A DNA stretch of 64,000 nucleotides, taken from NCBI RefSeq assembly GCF_014646135.1, contig NZ_BMMW01000001.1, forward strand, positions 1,195,570-1,259,569, in the 5' to 3' direction. Source of the DNA: Nocardia camponoti. Its GTDB lineage: Bacteria > Actinomycetota > Actinomycetes > Mycobacteriales > Mycobacteriaceae. Below, piece after piece: positions 29,285-37,316 of the stretch; within the stretch, counting starts at the first letter, position 1, and each line of letters begins with the position of its first letter. The notes beneath the pieces were generated by a model, which saw only the letters and a list, made by a program, of their open reading frames with translations, was not told where the DNA came from and searched no databases. The translations under genes were made by a program, and so were the position numbers.

Positions 29285-29936
29285 GAATCCCCCTTGAGGT
29301 AGTGAACTTGCCGAGCGCGACGAGCACGCCGTCGAGTGCGAGCGCGAGCACCACAACTGCGACGGTGCCGGTGATCGCCTGCGGGATGGCATTGGGGCTA
29401 CCCAACCGCGCGAGACCCGAGAAGATGAGATTGCCTAGGCCAGGGCCTTTGGCGTAGGCGGCAAGCGCGAGAATGCCCATGCTCATCTGCGCGCTAACCC
29501 GGATGCCAGCGAGGATTGACGGCCAGGCGAGCGGCAATTCGATGGTCGACAGCATGCGCAGCCGCCCCATTCCCATCCCCCGTGCCGCATCGATGACGGC
29601 TGGGTCGACCGACGACAGCCCAAGCACGGTATTGCGCACGATCGGCAAAAGCGCGTACAGGACGAGCGCGACGATGGTGGGTGCGACGCCCAGCCCGAGT
29701 AGCGGAATGAGCAGCCCGAGTAGCGCGAACGATGGCACCGTGAGAATCGCGCTGGCACTCGCGGTAGCTGCCGCCGCCCCAAATGGGCTGCGATACACCA
29801 CAATCGCCACGGCAACCGCGATAAGCGTGGCGATGATGACGGACTGCACAACGGCTGAGACGTGCAGGTACGAATCGGTAAGCAACTGTTCGCGCCTGCT
29901 GACCACGAACGACCACAGTGTGTCCAGGGTCCCCAC
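29277..29936 (-). CDS. Osmoprotectant ABC transporter permease, first gene of operon
   Basis: 219 residues, about six TM helices, permease loop in IDAARGMGMGRLRMLSTIELPLAWP. It starts the operon permease-ATPase-permease-binding protein. The 149-bp gap between it and recX carries no other gene; the operon promoter should lie there, but no clear -35/-10 pair is seen. Confidence 0.9.
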   Translation of the reverse strand: MGTLDTLWSFVVSRREQLLTDSYLHVSAVVQSVIIATLIAVAVAIVVYRSPFGAAAATASASAILTVPSFALLGLLIPLLGLGVAPTIVALVLYALLPIVRNTVLGLSSVDPAVIDAARGMGMGRLRMLSTIELPLAWPSILAGIRVSAQMSMGILALAAYAKGPGLGNLIFSGLARLGSPNAIPQAITGTVAVVVLALALDGVLVALGKFTTSRGIRD

Positions 29937-30085
29937 CCCTCACAAATTGGTTTGTCGGCGGCCTATTTTGGCCCTGTCCCCACATCACCTTGCTACGCGA
30001 AACACCTTGCGCGCAGCCACTTTTCATCGATCCTTAGCGATTCTACGCGCCTTCGCCCACCAGCACAGCGGTTCGCGATACTCGA

Positions 30086-31150
30086 TCAGAGATCCCGTTG
30101 CGCCAGTTCCTCTTTGACCACCGCGTACGCGACCGAGGGGCCGTACCCCCGCCGCGCGAGCATGTCGACGAGCCTTCGCGTGAGCTTGGCCCGGTCGGTC
30201 TCGGTGCTGCCCCGCAACTTTCGCCGCACCAGTTCTCGTGCGGCCTCTTCATCGTCAGCAGCCTGAGGAGGGCTAGCCGAATCAGCCAGCGCTACAGGCG
30301 ATTTCGCCGGAGCAAACTCCACCCCGGCAAGCTCGGAGTTCACCACCGCGAACGCCGTCGATTGGTCATACCCCCGCCGCGCGAGCATCCCCACTAAACG
30401 CCGAACCGCCTTGTCGCGAGTCAGCCCCGGCGGCAACGTGCGCACTTTCCGCCGCACCAACTCCGCCGCCCGCGCCCGCTCAGCGCGATCGCTGACCTGC
30501 GCTAACGCCGACTCCATCGCCAGCTCGTCGACGCCCTTTTCCTTCAGCTCACGCTGTAGCGCCTTTTTCCCTTTACCCCCGTAGGTGTGACGCTCATGCA
30601 CCCACTGATGCGCGAACGCCGCATCGTCGATGAGGTCGACCTCGGAAAGCCGCGTGAGCGCTTCCTCAATGATGTCAACACGAAAACCCCGCTCCCCCAA
30701 CCGTTTAGCGAGTTCTGCACGACTGCGCGCACGGACCGCGAGTAGCCGCAAACACGCGTCTTTCGCTTGGTCGAGCGTGGCATCGGGCCGGTCACCCGGG
30801 GCGAGCCGACGCTTGCCGGCTCGCCGCTCGGGCTCTCCCGACACGGACTCGGCCGCCACCGAGCCCGACTGCCAACCTTCGTCACCACCGACGGTGGTCG
30901 ACAGGGAGTCATCACCGCGGGGAGAACGCGTCTCCCCGCTGCCCCACCTTTCCCGATTCCCCCAGGTTTCCGCAGCCGAACGAGACAGAAAACGTCCAGT
31001 TCGACCGGGTTCGGCAGGCTCGGGTGCCACCTCGATCCCCCGCCGAGCGAGCTGCCGACGCATGTCTTCCACCGGGTCGAAGCCCGAAGTTAAACCAGCA
31101 TCGGAGCCCTGGTCGGCGCCAGCTCGCGCGGGGTTAGCCGAGGGGGACAT
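30086..31150 (-). CDS. recX: RecX, RecA regulator, with long N-terminal extension and duplicated C-terminal repeat
   Basis: 354 residues, about twice the usual 150-180. Residues 1-125 are a Gly/Ser/Glu/Arg-rich extension. The RecX core begins near 128 (AKDACLRLLAVRARSRAELA) with the usual three-helix repeats. The third repeat (about 226-275: ELVRRKVRTLPPGLTRDK then RRLVGMLARRGY, AFAVVNSELAG) is followed, after a 25-residue linker, by a second copy (about 302-351: ELVRRKLRGSTETDRAK, RRLVDMLARRGY, AYAVVKEELAQ). The two copies share an identical 20-nt DNA stretch, suggesting recent duplication. RecX limits RecA filament growth. It starts 5 bp after recA with no Shine-Dalgarno site, implying coupled translation. 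Confidence 0.93.
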   Translation of the reverse strand: MSPSANPARAGADQGSDAGLTSGFDPVEDMRRQLARRGIEVAPEPAEPGRTGRFLSRSAAETWGNRERWGSGETRSPRGDDSLSTTVGGDEGWQSGSVAAESVSGEPERRAGKRRLAPGDRPDATLDQAKDACLRLLAVRARSRAELAKRLGERGFRVDIIEEALTRLSEVDLIDDAAFAHQWVHERHTYGGKGKKALQRELKEKGVDELAMESALAQVSDRAERARAAELVRRKVRTLPPGLTRDKAVRRLVGMLARRGYDQSTAFAVVNSELAGVEFAPAKSPVALADSASPPQAADDEEAARELVRRKLRGSTETDRAKLTRRLVDMLARRGYGPSVAYAVVKEELAQRDL

Positions 31151-31155
31151 GAAGG

Positions 31156-32193
31156 TCAGAAGTCGGCAGGTGCGTCGGCATCGACGGTGATATCGGCACC
31201 GATGCCCAGCTTCTCCTTGATCTTCTTCTCGACCTCGTCGCGGATGTCGGTGTTTTCCAGCAGGAACTTGCGGGCGTTTTCCTTGCCCTGACCCAGCTGG
31301 TCGCCCTCGTAGGTGTACCAGGAACCCGACTTGCGAATGAAGCCGTGCTCGACACCCATGTCGATGAGCGAGCCTTCCTTGGAGATGCCGTGGCCGTAGA
31401 GAATGTCGAATTCGGCCTGCTTGAACGGCGGGCTGACCTTGTTCTTCACGACCTTCACGCGGGTACGGTTGCCGACCGCGTCGCTGCCGTCCTTGAGCGT
31501 TTCAATGCGACGAACGTCGAGGCGCACCGACGCGTAGAACTTGAGCGCCTTACCACCGGTTGTCGTCTCGGGCGAGCCGAACATGACGCCGATCTTCTCG
31601 CGCAGCTGGTTGATGAAGATGGCGGTGGTGTTGGAGTTCGACAGTGCGCCGGTCATCTTGCGCAGTGCCTGGCTCATGAGGCGAGCCTGGAGACCAACGT
31701 GGCTATCGCCCATTTCGCCTTCGATTTCGGCACGCGGCACGAGCGCGGCGACGGAGTCGATGACGATGATGTCGATGGCACCGGAGCGCACGAGCATGTC
31801 GGCGATTTCCAGGGCCTGCTCACCGGTGTCGGGCTGCGAGACGAGCAGCGCGTCGGTGTCGACACCGAGCTTGCGCGCGTAGTCGGGATCGAGCGCGTGT
31901 TCGGCGTCGATGAACGCGGCGACGCCACCGGCGGCCTGAGCGTTGGCGACCGCGTGCAGCGCGACGGTGGTTTTACCCGAGGATTCGGGACCATAGATCT
32001 CAACGACGCGGCCGCGCGGCAGGCCGCCAATGCCGAGCGCGACATCGAGTGCGATGGAACCGGTGGGAATGACGGCGATGGGCTGACGAGCCTGCTCGCC
32101 GAGGCGCATGACCGAGCCCTTGCCGAAGCTCTTTTCCACCTGCGCGAGTGCCAGTTCCAGCGCTTTATCGCGATCGTAGGCCTGCGGTGCCAT
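31156..32193 (-). CDS. recA: Recombinase RecA
   Basis: 345 residues, standard length, no intein (M. tuberculosis recA has one). Walker A GPESSGKT at 68-75, [19 protein letters not shown] (Walker B and loop 1), loop 2 and the strongly conserved [20 protein letters not shown]. The acidic tail ends [11 protein letters not shown] 32193 has AGAGGGG upstream. RecA forms filaments on ssDNA, drives strand exchange and triggers LexA self-cleavage. Its upstream region carries a LexA box between plausible -35 and -10 elements and a separate RecA-NDp motif. recX follows on the same message. Confidence 0.99.
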   Translation of the reverse strand: MAPQAYDRDKALELALAQVEKSFGKGSVMRLGEQARQPIAVIPTGSIALDVALGIGGLPRGRVVEIYGPESSGKTTVALHAVANAQAAGGVAAFIDAEHALDPDYARKLGVDTDALLVSQPDTGEQALEIADMLVRSGAIDIIVIDSVAALVPRAEIEGEMGDSHVGLQARLMSQALRKMTGALSNSNTTAIFINQLREKIGVMFGSPETTTGGKALKFYASVRLDVRRIETLKDGSDAVGNRTRVKVVKNKVSPPFKQAEFDILYGHGISKEGSLIDMGVEHGFIRKSGSWYTYEGDQLGQGKENARKFLLENTDIRDEVEKKIKEKLGIGADITVDADAPADF

Positions 32194-32237
32194 GGTGTTT
32201 TCCCCTCTGGAGGTGGTGTCTTTCGAAGTTGGCGCCC

Positions 32238-32260
32238 ACAGTAGAGGCCGGCACCGACAA
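32238..32260 (-). promoter_or_regulatory. RecA-NDp (PafBC-type) promoter of recA
   Basis: On the minus strand: TTGTCGGTG, 8 nt, then TACTGT. This is an exact fit to the RecA-NDp consensus tTGTCRGTG-N8-TAnnnT known for LexA-independent, PafBC-activated DNA-damage promoters in mycobacteria. The -10 lies about 45 nt before the recA ATG. Confidence 0.82.
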
Positions 32261-32273
32261 GTTCTGTGGCCTC

Positions 32274-32301
32274 AGCGTAGTCGAACACCTATTCGAGTCA
32301 A
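32274..32301 (-). promoter_or_regulatory. LexA-controlled recA promoter: SOS box between -35 and -10
   Basis: The LexA dyad TCGAACacctATTCGA (plus strand 32281-32296) has one mismatch. On the minus strand TTGACT (32301-32296) and TACGCT (32279-32274) flank it with 16-nt spacing, so bound LexA would cover the promoter. Confidence 0.85.
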
Positions 32302-32370
32302 GCGACGCGCCTGGCAACACGCGCGGCATCGGCGATAACCAGTGTTCCCGCAGGACATTGACGCGGTCAG

Positions 32371-32820
32371 CTATTGCTGAGGCAACTCCGATTCGTCGCC
32401 TTCGGGGCGCGTTCCGAAGATCCGTCGCTCGGATTCGGCGATGCGTACATCGTTGATGCTCGCCTCCCGTCGCGCCATGCGGCCGTCGGCAGCGAATTCC
32501 CACTGCTCGTTGCCGTAACTGCGCCACCATTGGCCGGTTTCGTCGTGCCATTCGTACTGAAAGCGCACCGCGATGTGGTTGTCGGTGTAGGCCCACAGCT
32601 CTTTCCGGAGTGCGTAACCGTTCTCGACTTTCCATTTGCGCGTGAGGAAGTCGACGATCGCGGCATGGCCGGTGAAGAACTCGTCGCGATTGCGCCAGAC
32701 CGAATCCGGGGTGTACGCGGCGGCGACCCGTTCGGGATCGCGTGTGTTCCACGCGTTTTCGGCGGCACGCACCTTGACGCGCGCCGAGTCAAGGTCAAAG
32801 GGAGGCAGCGGGGGACGCAT
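32371..32820 (-). CDS. NTF2-like DUF1348 protein
   Basis: 149 residues from ATG 32820, with GAGGAG 8 nt upstream; the longer frame lacks similarity. Matches DUF1348/nuclear transport factor 2 fold: KVRAAENAWNTRDPERVAAAY, TPDSVWRNRDEFFTGHAAIVDF, LWAYTDNHIAVRFQYEWHD, and WEFAADGRMARREASIND. Such small cone-fold proteins may be enzymes or ligand binders; no function is assigned. It is divergent from a CGNR regulator, whose likely target it is. Confidence 0.88.
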   Translation of the reverse strand: MRPPLPPFDLDSARVKVRAAENAWNTRDPERVAAAYTPDSVWRNRDEFFTGHAAIVDFLTRKWKVENGYALRKELWAYTDNHIAVRFQYEWHDETGQWWRSYGNEQWEFAADGRMARREASINDVRIAESERRIFGTRPEGDESELPQQ

Positions 32821-32868
32821 GAAGATCTCCTCAGATTCACACTCGGAATTCAAACCAGCAAAACCATG

Positions 32869-32888
32869 TTTACCAGTTAGACAGTAAG
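32869..32888. promoter_or_regulatory. Candidate operator dyad between DUF1348 and CGNR genes
   Basis: TTTAC and GTAAG half-sites (TTAC/GTAA perfect) flank 10 nt in the 123-bp divergent gap. It is a weak, AT-richer dyad where a repressor from the CGNR gene could act on both promoters. Confidence 0.3.
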
Positions 32889-32943
32889 CTCGGCAGACAC
32901 CTTCGTCAACCGGCAAAATCCCGACAGTGGTTAGGAGTTCGCA

Positions 32944-33486
32944 GTGACCACTCCGACTGATCCGCGCCCCCACACCGGCGAACCACTCGCCATCGACCTG
33001 CTCAACACCCGCTGGCAGGGCGACTCCCCCGGCGACCTACTCAGCGACCTCGCTGGCGTGCGACGGTGGCTCGAACTCACCGGCGTCGCCGACGAAGTCC
33101 CCGCCGACGACCACACCAGCGAGGCCCTGCTTTCCGCCCGCGAAGCGATCCACACAGCCGTGACCAGCGGCGACGCGACCGCGCTGAATCAACTCCTCGA
33201 CCTCGGTCGAATTCGCCGCACCCTCGCCGCTAACGGGCCACACGACATCCCGGAAGTCGCTGACCCTGCCAATCTCCCCGGCTGGTTGGCCGCCAACAAT
33301 CTCCTCGACCTGCTCAACGCCGCCCCGAATCGCATTCGTCAGTGCGCCCACCCCAACTGCGTCCTGTTCTTCTACGACACCTCAAAAAATGGCACGCGAC
33401 GCTGGCATTCGATGGCGACCTGCGGCAATCGCGCCAAGGCAGCGCGGCACTACGCCGCTCAGCAGAGTTCGTCGAGCAGTCGGTAG
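32944..33486 (+). CDS. CGNR zinc-finger (ABATE) protein, putative transcriptional regulator
   Basis: 180 residues from GTG 32944 with AGGAG 6 nt upstream. The N-terminal ABATE domain (GEPLAIDLLNTRW) is followed by the C-terminal zinc finger: RQCAHPNCVLFFYDTSKN then RWHSMATCGNRAKAARHY, with four Cys. Such proteins are thought to be stress-linked regulators acting on adjacent genes; the divergent DUF1348 gene is the obvious candidate. Its C-terminus (Ser-rich) is encoded within the last 28 bp of the convergent TPR-kinase gene. Confidence 0.9.
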   Translation: MTTPTDPRPHTGEPLAIDLLNTRWQGDSPGDLLSDLAGVRRWLELTGVADEVPADDHTSEALLSAREAIHTAVTSGDATALNQLLDLGRIRRTLAANGPHDIPEVADPANLPGWLAANNLLDLLNAAPNRIRQCAHPNCVLFFYDTSKNGTRRWHSMATCGNRAKAARHYAAQQSSSSSR

Positions 33487-34652
33487 TAGTCGAGCAGCCG
33501 CTGATCAGGGCGAACGCCGCCGTACTCGGCGTAAAACGCGGTCAGTGCCTGCTCACCTAACGCCGTCAATTCCCGTTCGGCGATGGCGAGGTCGCGCGCC
33601 CGATCGGCGACGCCGACGCCCGCGACGTCGACCATCGTGCCGTCGGCGAGCACGTTCTCCGGCGTGAAATCGCCGTGTGCGACAACATGATCGTCCTCGG
33701 CTGGCCGCTGGACACGTACCCTGGCGATCACCTGTTCCGGGGTGAGGTCGGCGTGGTCGTCGTCGAAATCGGTGACGTCAACCAGCCCCTCAACCACCCG
33801 ACGTTGCGCGAGCGGCAGCATCGCGTCAAGCCCACTATCGAACGGACAGTCAGTCAGCGCGTGCAGCCGACGCAAGACGCCGCCCATCGTGGCCCCCACC
33901 TGCACGGGATCGTCGAGCTCAGCCAACGACAGTTGCGCGACATGCACCGTGACCAGCACGTCTTCGGCGAATTCGACCACCGACGGCACCGCAACCCCCA
34001 CCGACGCCAGATAGCGCAAGCGCTGGTATTCGGCGATAGCGCGCGGTCCGCGCACAACCCAATAGTCGCCCGCGCGCGCTGGCCCACTCGACGCCCAAAT
34101 AGGCGCGGTACCAACCAACCGCGCGACGGAAAGGGGCAGTTCGATCGCCATCTCGTCGAGATGCTCAAGGGCAGCCGTTGTTGACTCGATGAGCTCGGGG
34201 TCGCCGTCAGCTACCCGCAACCGCAACGCCTCCCCGAGCAACTGCCGCGCCTCTTCGCGCTGATGCTGTTCAGCAAGTGATTTGCCAAGGTGATGCGCGG
34301 CGAACGACACCACATCGGGGTCGTGCGCGCGGCTGGCGTTCAGTGCGCGACGGTAGAGGAGCTCGGCTAACGCGGGCTCGCCTCGGTAGCGGTACACGTC
34401 GGCGAGGTTGATCCACACGGTGATGCGGCGGCGAGGCGTGTCGGCGAGGTCGAGCGCCTGATCAAGCTGGTCGAGCGCCTCATCATGGCGGCCAAGCAGC
34501 ATCAACGCGATCCCGAGGCGACGAAATCCAGCGAAATCGACCGGGTGCGCGGCAGCGACGCGAGCGGCGAGACCAGCGGGGTCGACCGGGATCATCCGCA
34601 GTCGCTCATCGAAGCGATACGGCCTGGTCGGCGGGCTCGCCGCGGTGGTCAC
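33459..34652 (-). CDS. TPR-aminoglycoside phosphotransferase-like fusion protein
   Basis: 397 residues from GTG 34652, which follows the DUF3046 stop by 4 nt with GGA before it. Residues about 40-165 are tetratricopeptide-like helices (FRRLGIALMLLGRHDEALDQ, ITVWINLADVYRYRGEPALA, then an AAHHLGKSLAEQ repeat). Residues about 190-397 resemble an APH(3')-type kinase: catalytic loop HGDFTPENVL (His326, Asp328, Asn333) and DVAGVGVADRARDLA, the DxG-like metal site. The usual ATP-binding Lys of the N-lobe is not evident; VVRGPRAIAEY has Arg there. Combining TPR and APH in one small protein is unusual. Substrate unknown; resistance should not be assumed. Confidence 0.78.
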   Translation of the reverse strand: MTTAASPPTRPYRFDERLRMIPVDPAGLAARVAAAHPVDFAGFRRLGIALMLLGRHDEALDQLDQALDLADTPRRRITVWINLADVYRYRGEPALAELLYRRALNASRAHDPDVVSFAAHHLGKSLAEQHQREEARQLLGEALRLRVADGDPELIESTTAALEHLDEMAIELPLSVARLVGTAPIWASSGPARAGDYWVVRGPRAIAEYQRLRYLASVGVAVPSVVEFAEDVLVTVHVAQLSLAELDDPVQVGATMGGVLRRLHALTDCPFDSGLDAMLPLAQRRVVEGLVDVTDFDDDHADLTPEQVIARVRVQRPAEDDHVVAHGDFTPENVLADGTMVDVAGVGVADRARDLAIAERELTALGEQALTAFYAEYGGVRPDQRLLDYYRLLDELC

Positions 34653-34656
34653 TCCA

Positions 34657-34848
34657 TCACCATCGGACCCGTGGGACGTCGAATTCCGCGCACAACGCAC
34701 GCCACACCTCACGCGGGTCGATACCGGCGTCGATCGCCGCCGATCCCGTGCGCCCAAAGGCGGGGATCACGTAGTCGATCAGCATGGAGTCGGCACGCGC
34801 GACACCAAACTCGGTGTGCATCAGCTCCTGAAACTCGGTCAATCGCAC
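34657..34848 (-). CDS. DUF3046 family protein
   Basis: 63 residues (VRLTEFQELM... to the stop) from GTG 34848, or 66 from ATG 34857. The pattern RLTEFQELMHTEFG, GIDPREVWRALCAEFDVPR is typical of DUF3046, a small actinobacterial protein usually found beside recX and recA (Rv2738c). Here it is separated from recA by the kinase fusion, CGNR and DUF1348 genes. Function unknown. A 4-bp gap to the next gene suggests translational coupling. Confidence 0.9.
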   Translation of the reverse strand: MRLTEFQELMHTEFGVARADSMLIDYVIPAFGRTGSAAIDAGIDPREVWRALCAEFDVPRVRW

Positions 34849-34889
34849 GCATCCCAAGATACTCGTCCCGGCTTGACTCGTCAGGTTCG

Positions 34890-36041
34890 CTAGTCGCCGA
34901 CCGCCGCGTGCAGGATGTCGACCGGATCAGCGACCTCGGCAAGTCCAGCGGCGGCGCTGGCTGCCGCGACCGCGAAGGCCGGGTCGTCAAGAACCGTGCG
35001 CACCGCAGCGCCGACGGCTTCGGCGGTCAGTGGCCGGACCAGCACCGAAGCACCGTGTCGCGCTGCTCGATTCGCCAATTCCCACTGGTCACCGCCGCCG
35101 GGAATGGTCACGATCGGCACGCCCGCCGCCAGCGACTTCGCGAGCAGACCATGCCCGCCACCACCAACAACGACGGCCGCTTTCGCCAGCAGCGTGTCTT
35201 GCCGGCCCAGCCCAGCGGTCGCCCAGCTCGGCAGGTCAACCGGCGGAGTGTCGAGGGTCGACACCGCGACGCGCACGCCCATCCCGGCCAGCCCTTCGAG
35301 CACGGTTTCGACCATCGATGCCACGCCCGTTTGCGCGGTCGATGGCGCGACGACGACGAGCGGCGCGTCGCCCGGTGGCAACGGCAGTTCGTCGTCGGTC
35401 GGCTCCCACAACAGCGGGCCGACGAGGTGCGTGCGCTCCGGCCAATCCGGTCGGTCGACTTCCAGCGCGGGCAACGTGGCGATCAGCCGCGCCGCCGGAC
35501 CAGGTTCTTCGGCAGGCAATCCGATGCTGACGCGCGCGTCGGCGCGTTCGCGACCGCCGCGTCGAATGTCGCGTTCAGTCATGGTGCGCAAAATCGAATC
35601 CCGCAGGCGACCACGCACACCTTCGCCCGGTGCGAGCCCACTTCCGATGGGCGGCAACGCTTTTGAGGGAAGGTAAAGCGGATGCGGGGACAGCTCGACC
35701 CACGGCAACCCGAGTCGCTCGGCCGCCATTCCACCGCCGGCGGTGAGTACGTCGGACACGACAAGGTCGGGCAGCATCGCGCCGATTTCCGGCAGGTTTT
35801 CCGTCGCGATGTGGGCGGCGCGGTCGTGAATGCGCGCGCCCGCGTCGGCGTCGTTGTCGGTGGGACGTGGGGCGAGCCCGCGGAGTCGCCGAACGCTGAT
35901 ACCCGCGTCGCGCGCGGCGTCGAGCCAGCGTGGACCGGTAAACAGGACCGGTTCGTCGCCAGCGGCGAGCAATCGCAGCGACAGCGCGATAGCGGGAAAC
36001 GCATGCCCTGGATCAGGTCCGGCGACAATAGCGACTCGCAT
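34890..36041 (-). CDS. UGT-like (GT-B) glycosyltransferase, Rv2739c-type
   Basis: About 383 residues from ATG 36041 (GCAGGG upstream). GT-B fold: N-terminal MRVAIVAGPDPGHAFPAIALS with the catalytic-type His of macrolide/UGT transferases, and a C-terminal nucleotide-sugar site VVVGGGGHGLLAKSLAAGVP plus IPGGGDQWELANR. Acceptor and donor cannot be predicted. It probably belongs to the operon that begins with clgR (28 bp after the small membrane protein), or runs on towards DUF3046 (41 bp gap). Confidence 0.85.
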   Translation of the reverse strand: MRVAIVAGPDPGHAFPAIALSLRLLAAGDEPVLFTGPRWLDAARDAGISVRRLRGLAPRPTDNDADAGARIHDRAAHIATENLPEIGAMLPDLVVSDVLTAGGGMAAERLGLPWVELSPHPLYLPSKALPPIGSGLAPGEGVRGRLRDSILRTMTERDIRRGGRERADARVSIGLPAEEPGPAARLIATLPALEVDRPDWPERTHLVGPLLWEPTDDELPLPPGDAPLVVVAPSTAQTGVASMVETVLEGLAGMGVRVAVSTLDTPPVDLPSWATAGLGRQDTLLAKAAVVVGGGGHGLLAKSLAAGVPIVTIPGGGDQWELANRAARHGASVLVRPLTAEAVGAAVRTVLDDPAFAVAAASAAAGLAEVADPVDILHAAVGD

Positions 36042-36068
36042 GGTGGTCACCCTGCCATACGGTTGCCG

Positions 36069-36245
36069 TTACTGATCGAGCGGTGCCTTCGCCCCGTTCG
36101 AACCCGCGACCGCCTTGTACAGCAGGTAAACGCCCGTTCCGATCGCGGCGATCACCACCAGCGGCAGCACCAACTTGATCACCGCGCCGATCAACCAAAT
36201 CGCGATGATGCCGACGACGACAATGCCAATGACTTTCCAGACCAT
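36069..36245 (-). CDS. Small membrane protein in the psp locus
   Basis: 58 residues from ATG 36245, preceded by AGGAGTCATC. It starts MVWKVIGIVVVGIIAIWLIG, then a second hydrophobic stretch (LVLPLVVIAAIGTGVYLLY) and a short polar tail ending APLDQ: probably two TM helices or a hairpin. It lies 124 bp after pspM and 27 bp before the glycosyltransferase. It is not named in any family I recognise; position suggests a small Psp-associated envelope protein, as PspC-like small proteins are in other phyla. Confidence 0.72.
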   Translation of the reverse strand: MVWKVIGIVVVGIIAIWLIGAVIKLVLPLVVIAAIGTGVYLLYKAVAGSNGAKAPLDQ

Positions 36246-36335
36246 GATGACTCCTCGCTAGTGATCCGAACACCTTTGACTCTGCCACTGCGAAGTCGGT
36301 AAATCACCAGGTCAGCGCCAATATCCGGGGCAGGT

Positions 36336-36351
36336 TCAGGGTTCACCCTGA
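36336..36351 (-). repeat. Short hairpin after pspM
   Basis: TCAGGGTtcACCCTGA is a 7-bp perfect dyad just past the pspM stop, without a T tract. It may partly end transcription or protect the message end. Confidence 0.4.
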
Positions 36352-36369
36352 CGCCGCGAACACCCACCC

Positions 36370-37215
36370 TTAGCGCGGACGATCGACCGGCGGCTCGGCC
36401 AAATCAGCCAACGCCTGGGCCCAGCCGTCGAGGCGGTCGGCGGCTTCGCGCAGGTCAGCGACGATCCCGTTGAACTGGTAAGCGACGACGGTGTCTTCCG
36501 GCACGGCGAGAATCCGCGCGGCAGCGGCGACGAGCTGTTCGTATTCGACAACGCCGGTTTCCAGCCTCGCGACAACGCCCGCGACCGTGGCGGTAAGCGC
36601 GGCGACCGTGTCGGGGTTGGCCCGCCCGACGGTGTCGGCGGCCCGTTCCATCGCGACGATGTCGGCGGCAAGCGCGTGCAACGCGGCAGCACCCGAGCGC
36701 GCGGTGTCGAGCAGGTCGCGCAACTCGTCTTCGGGCAGGCGACGCCCACGCGCGATCTGGTCGCTGAGGTCATACAGCGCTCGTTCCGCGCGAATCAACC
36801 GCTGGATGGGCGCGCGTGCCGCTGACCGCAACGGTGGCGACTTAGGGGCGATAAACGCGGCCTGCGGCAACGGCTGACCACGCGTGCGCAAATACCGGCG
36901 CGCGTTCACAGCCGTGCCGGTGACCAGGGCGACCGCGCCGCCACCAATCACGACAACCGCCCACGCTGGCGCGGAAACGACAGCGAGCCCAACAACGCCG
37001 ACCGTCGTGAGCCCGGAGGCGGTACCAAGCTGAAAGCTGCGTCGCCGCAACCGCCGTCGGCGACGCAACTCCCGTTCGCGCGGGTCGGCCCACTTCCGCA
37101 CGGCGACAAGCGCTTGCGAACCAACTTCACGCAGCGTCGCGGGAACACCGCCGCTGGCCGCCGCTCGTGAAAGCGCGGCGGGTTCGGCGAAACCGCGTCG
37201 TTGCTTTGCGCTCAT
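36370..37215 (-). CDS. pspM: Phage shock envelope stress protein PspM
   Basis: 281 residues from ATG 37215 with AAAGGAA upstream. The basic N-terminus (WADPRERELRRRRRLRRR) precedes two TM helices (around SGLTTVGVVGLAVVSAPAW and VVIGGGAVALVTGT). A helical C-terminal half (LIRAERALYDLSDQIARGR, then long coiled stretches) follows. This fits PspM (Rv2743c), which ties PspA to the membrane and opposes ClgR/PspA signalling in mycobacteria. It follows pspA by 101 bp, across a hairpin. Confidence 0.88.
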   Translation of the reverse strand: MSAKQRRGFAEPAALSRAAASGGVPATLREVGSQALVAVRKWADPRERELRRRRRLRRRSFQLGTASGLTTVGVVGLAVVSAPAWAVVVIGGGAVALVTGTAVNARRYLRTRGQPLPQAAFIAPKSPPLRSAARAPIQRLIRAERALYDLSDQIARGRRLPEDELRDLLDTARSGAAALHALAADIVAMERAADTVGRANPDTVAALTATVAGVVARLETGVVEYEQLVAAAARILAVPEDTVVAYQFNGIVADLREAADRLDGWAQALADLAEPPVDRPR

Positions 37216-37245
37216 TGCCGAGTTCCTTTCACGAAAGTGACCGAT

Positions 37246-37283
37246 GGCGCGGACACCACCGGTCGAGCCGGGGTTTCCGCGCC
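37246..37283 (-). promoter_or_regulatory. Inverted repeat between pspA and pspM (possible attenuator)
   Basis: GGCGCGGA and TCCGCGCC (8 bp perfect) flank an inner CCGG-TCGAG-CCGG dyad, making a structured hairpin 30 nt before the pspM ATG. No T-run follows, so partial read-through or mRNA-end protection is more likely than full termination. Confidence 0.5.
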
Positions 37284-37316
37284 GTCGCGTCGAGCGATAT
37301 TCGGTTGTGCGTTGTG

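Noticed and set aside
31156..32193. Intein in recA
   Set aside because: M. tuberculosis recA has one, but this gene is a continuous 345 codons of normal RecA.
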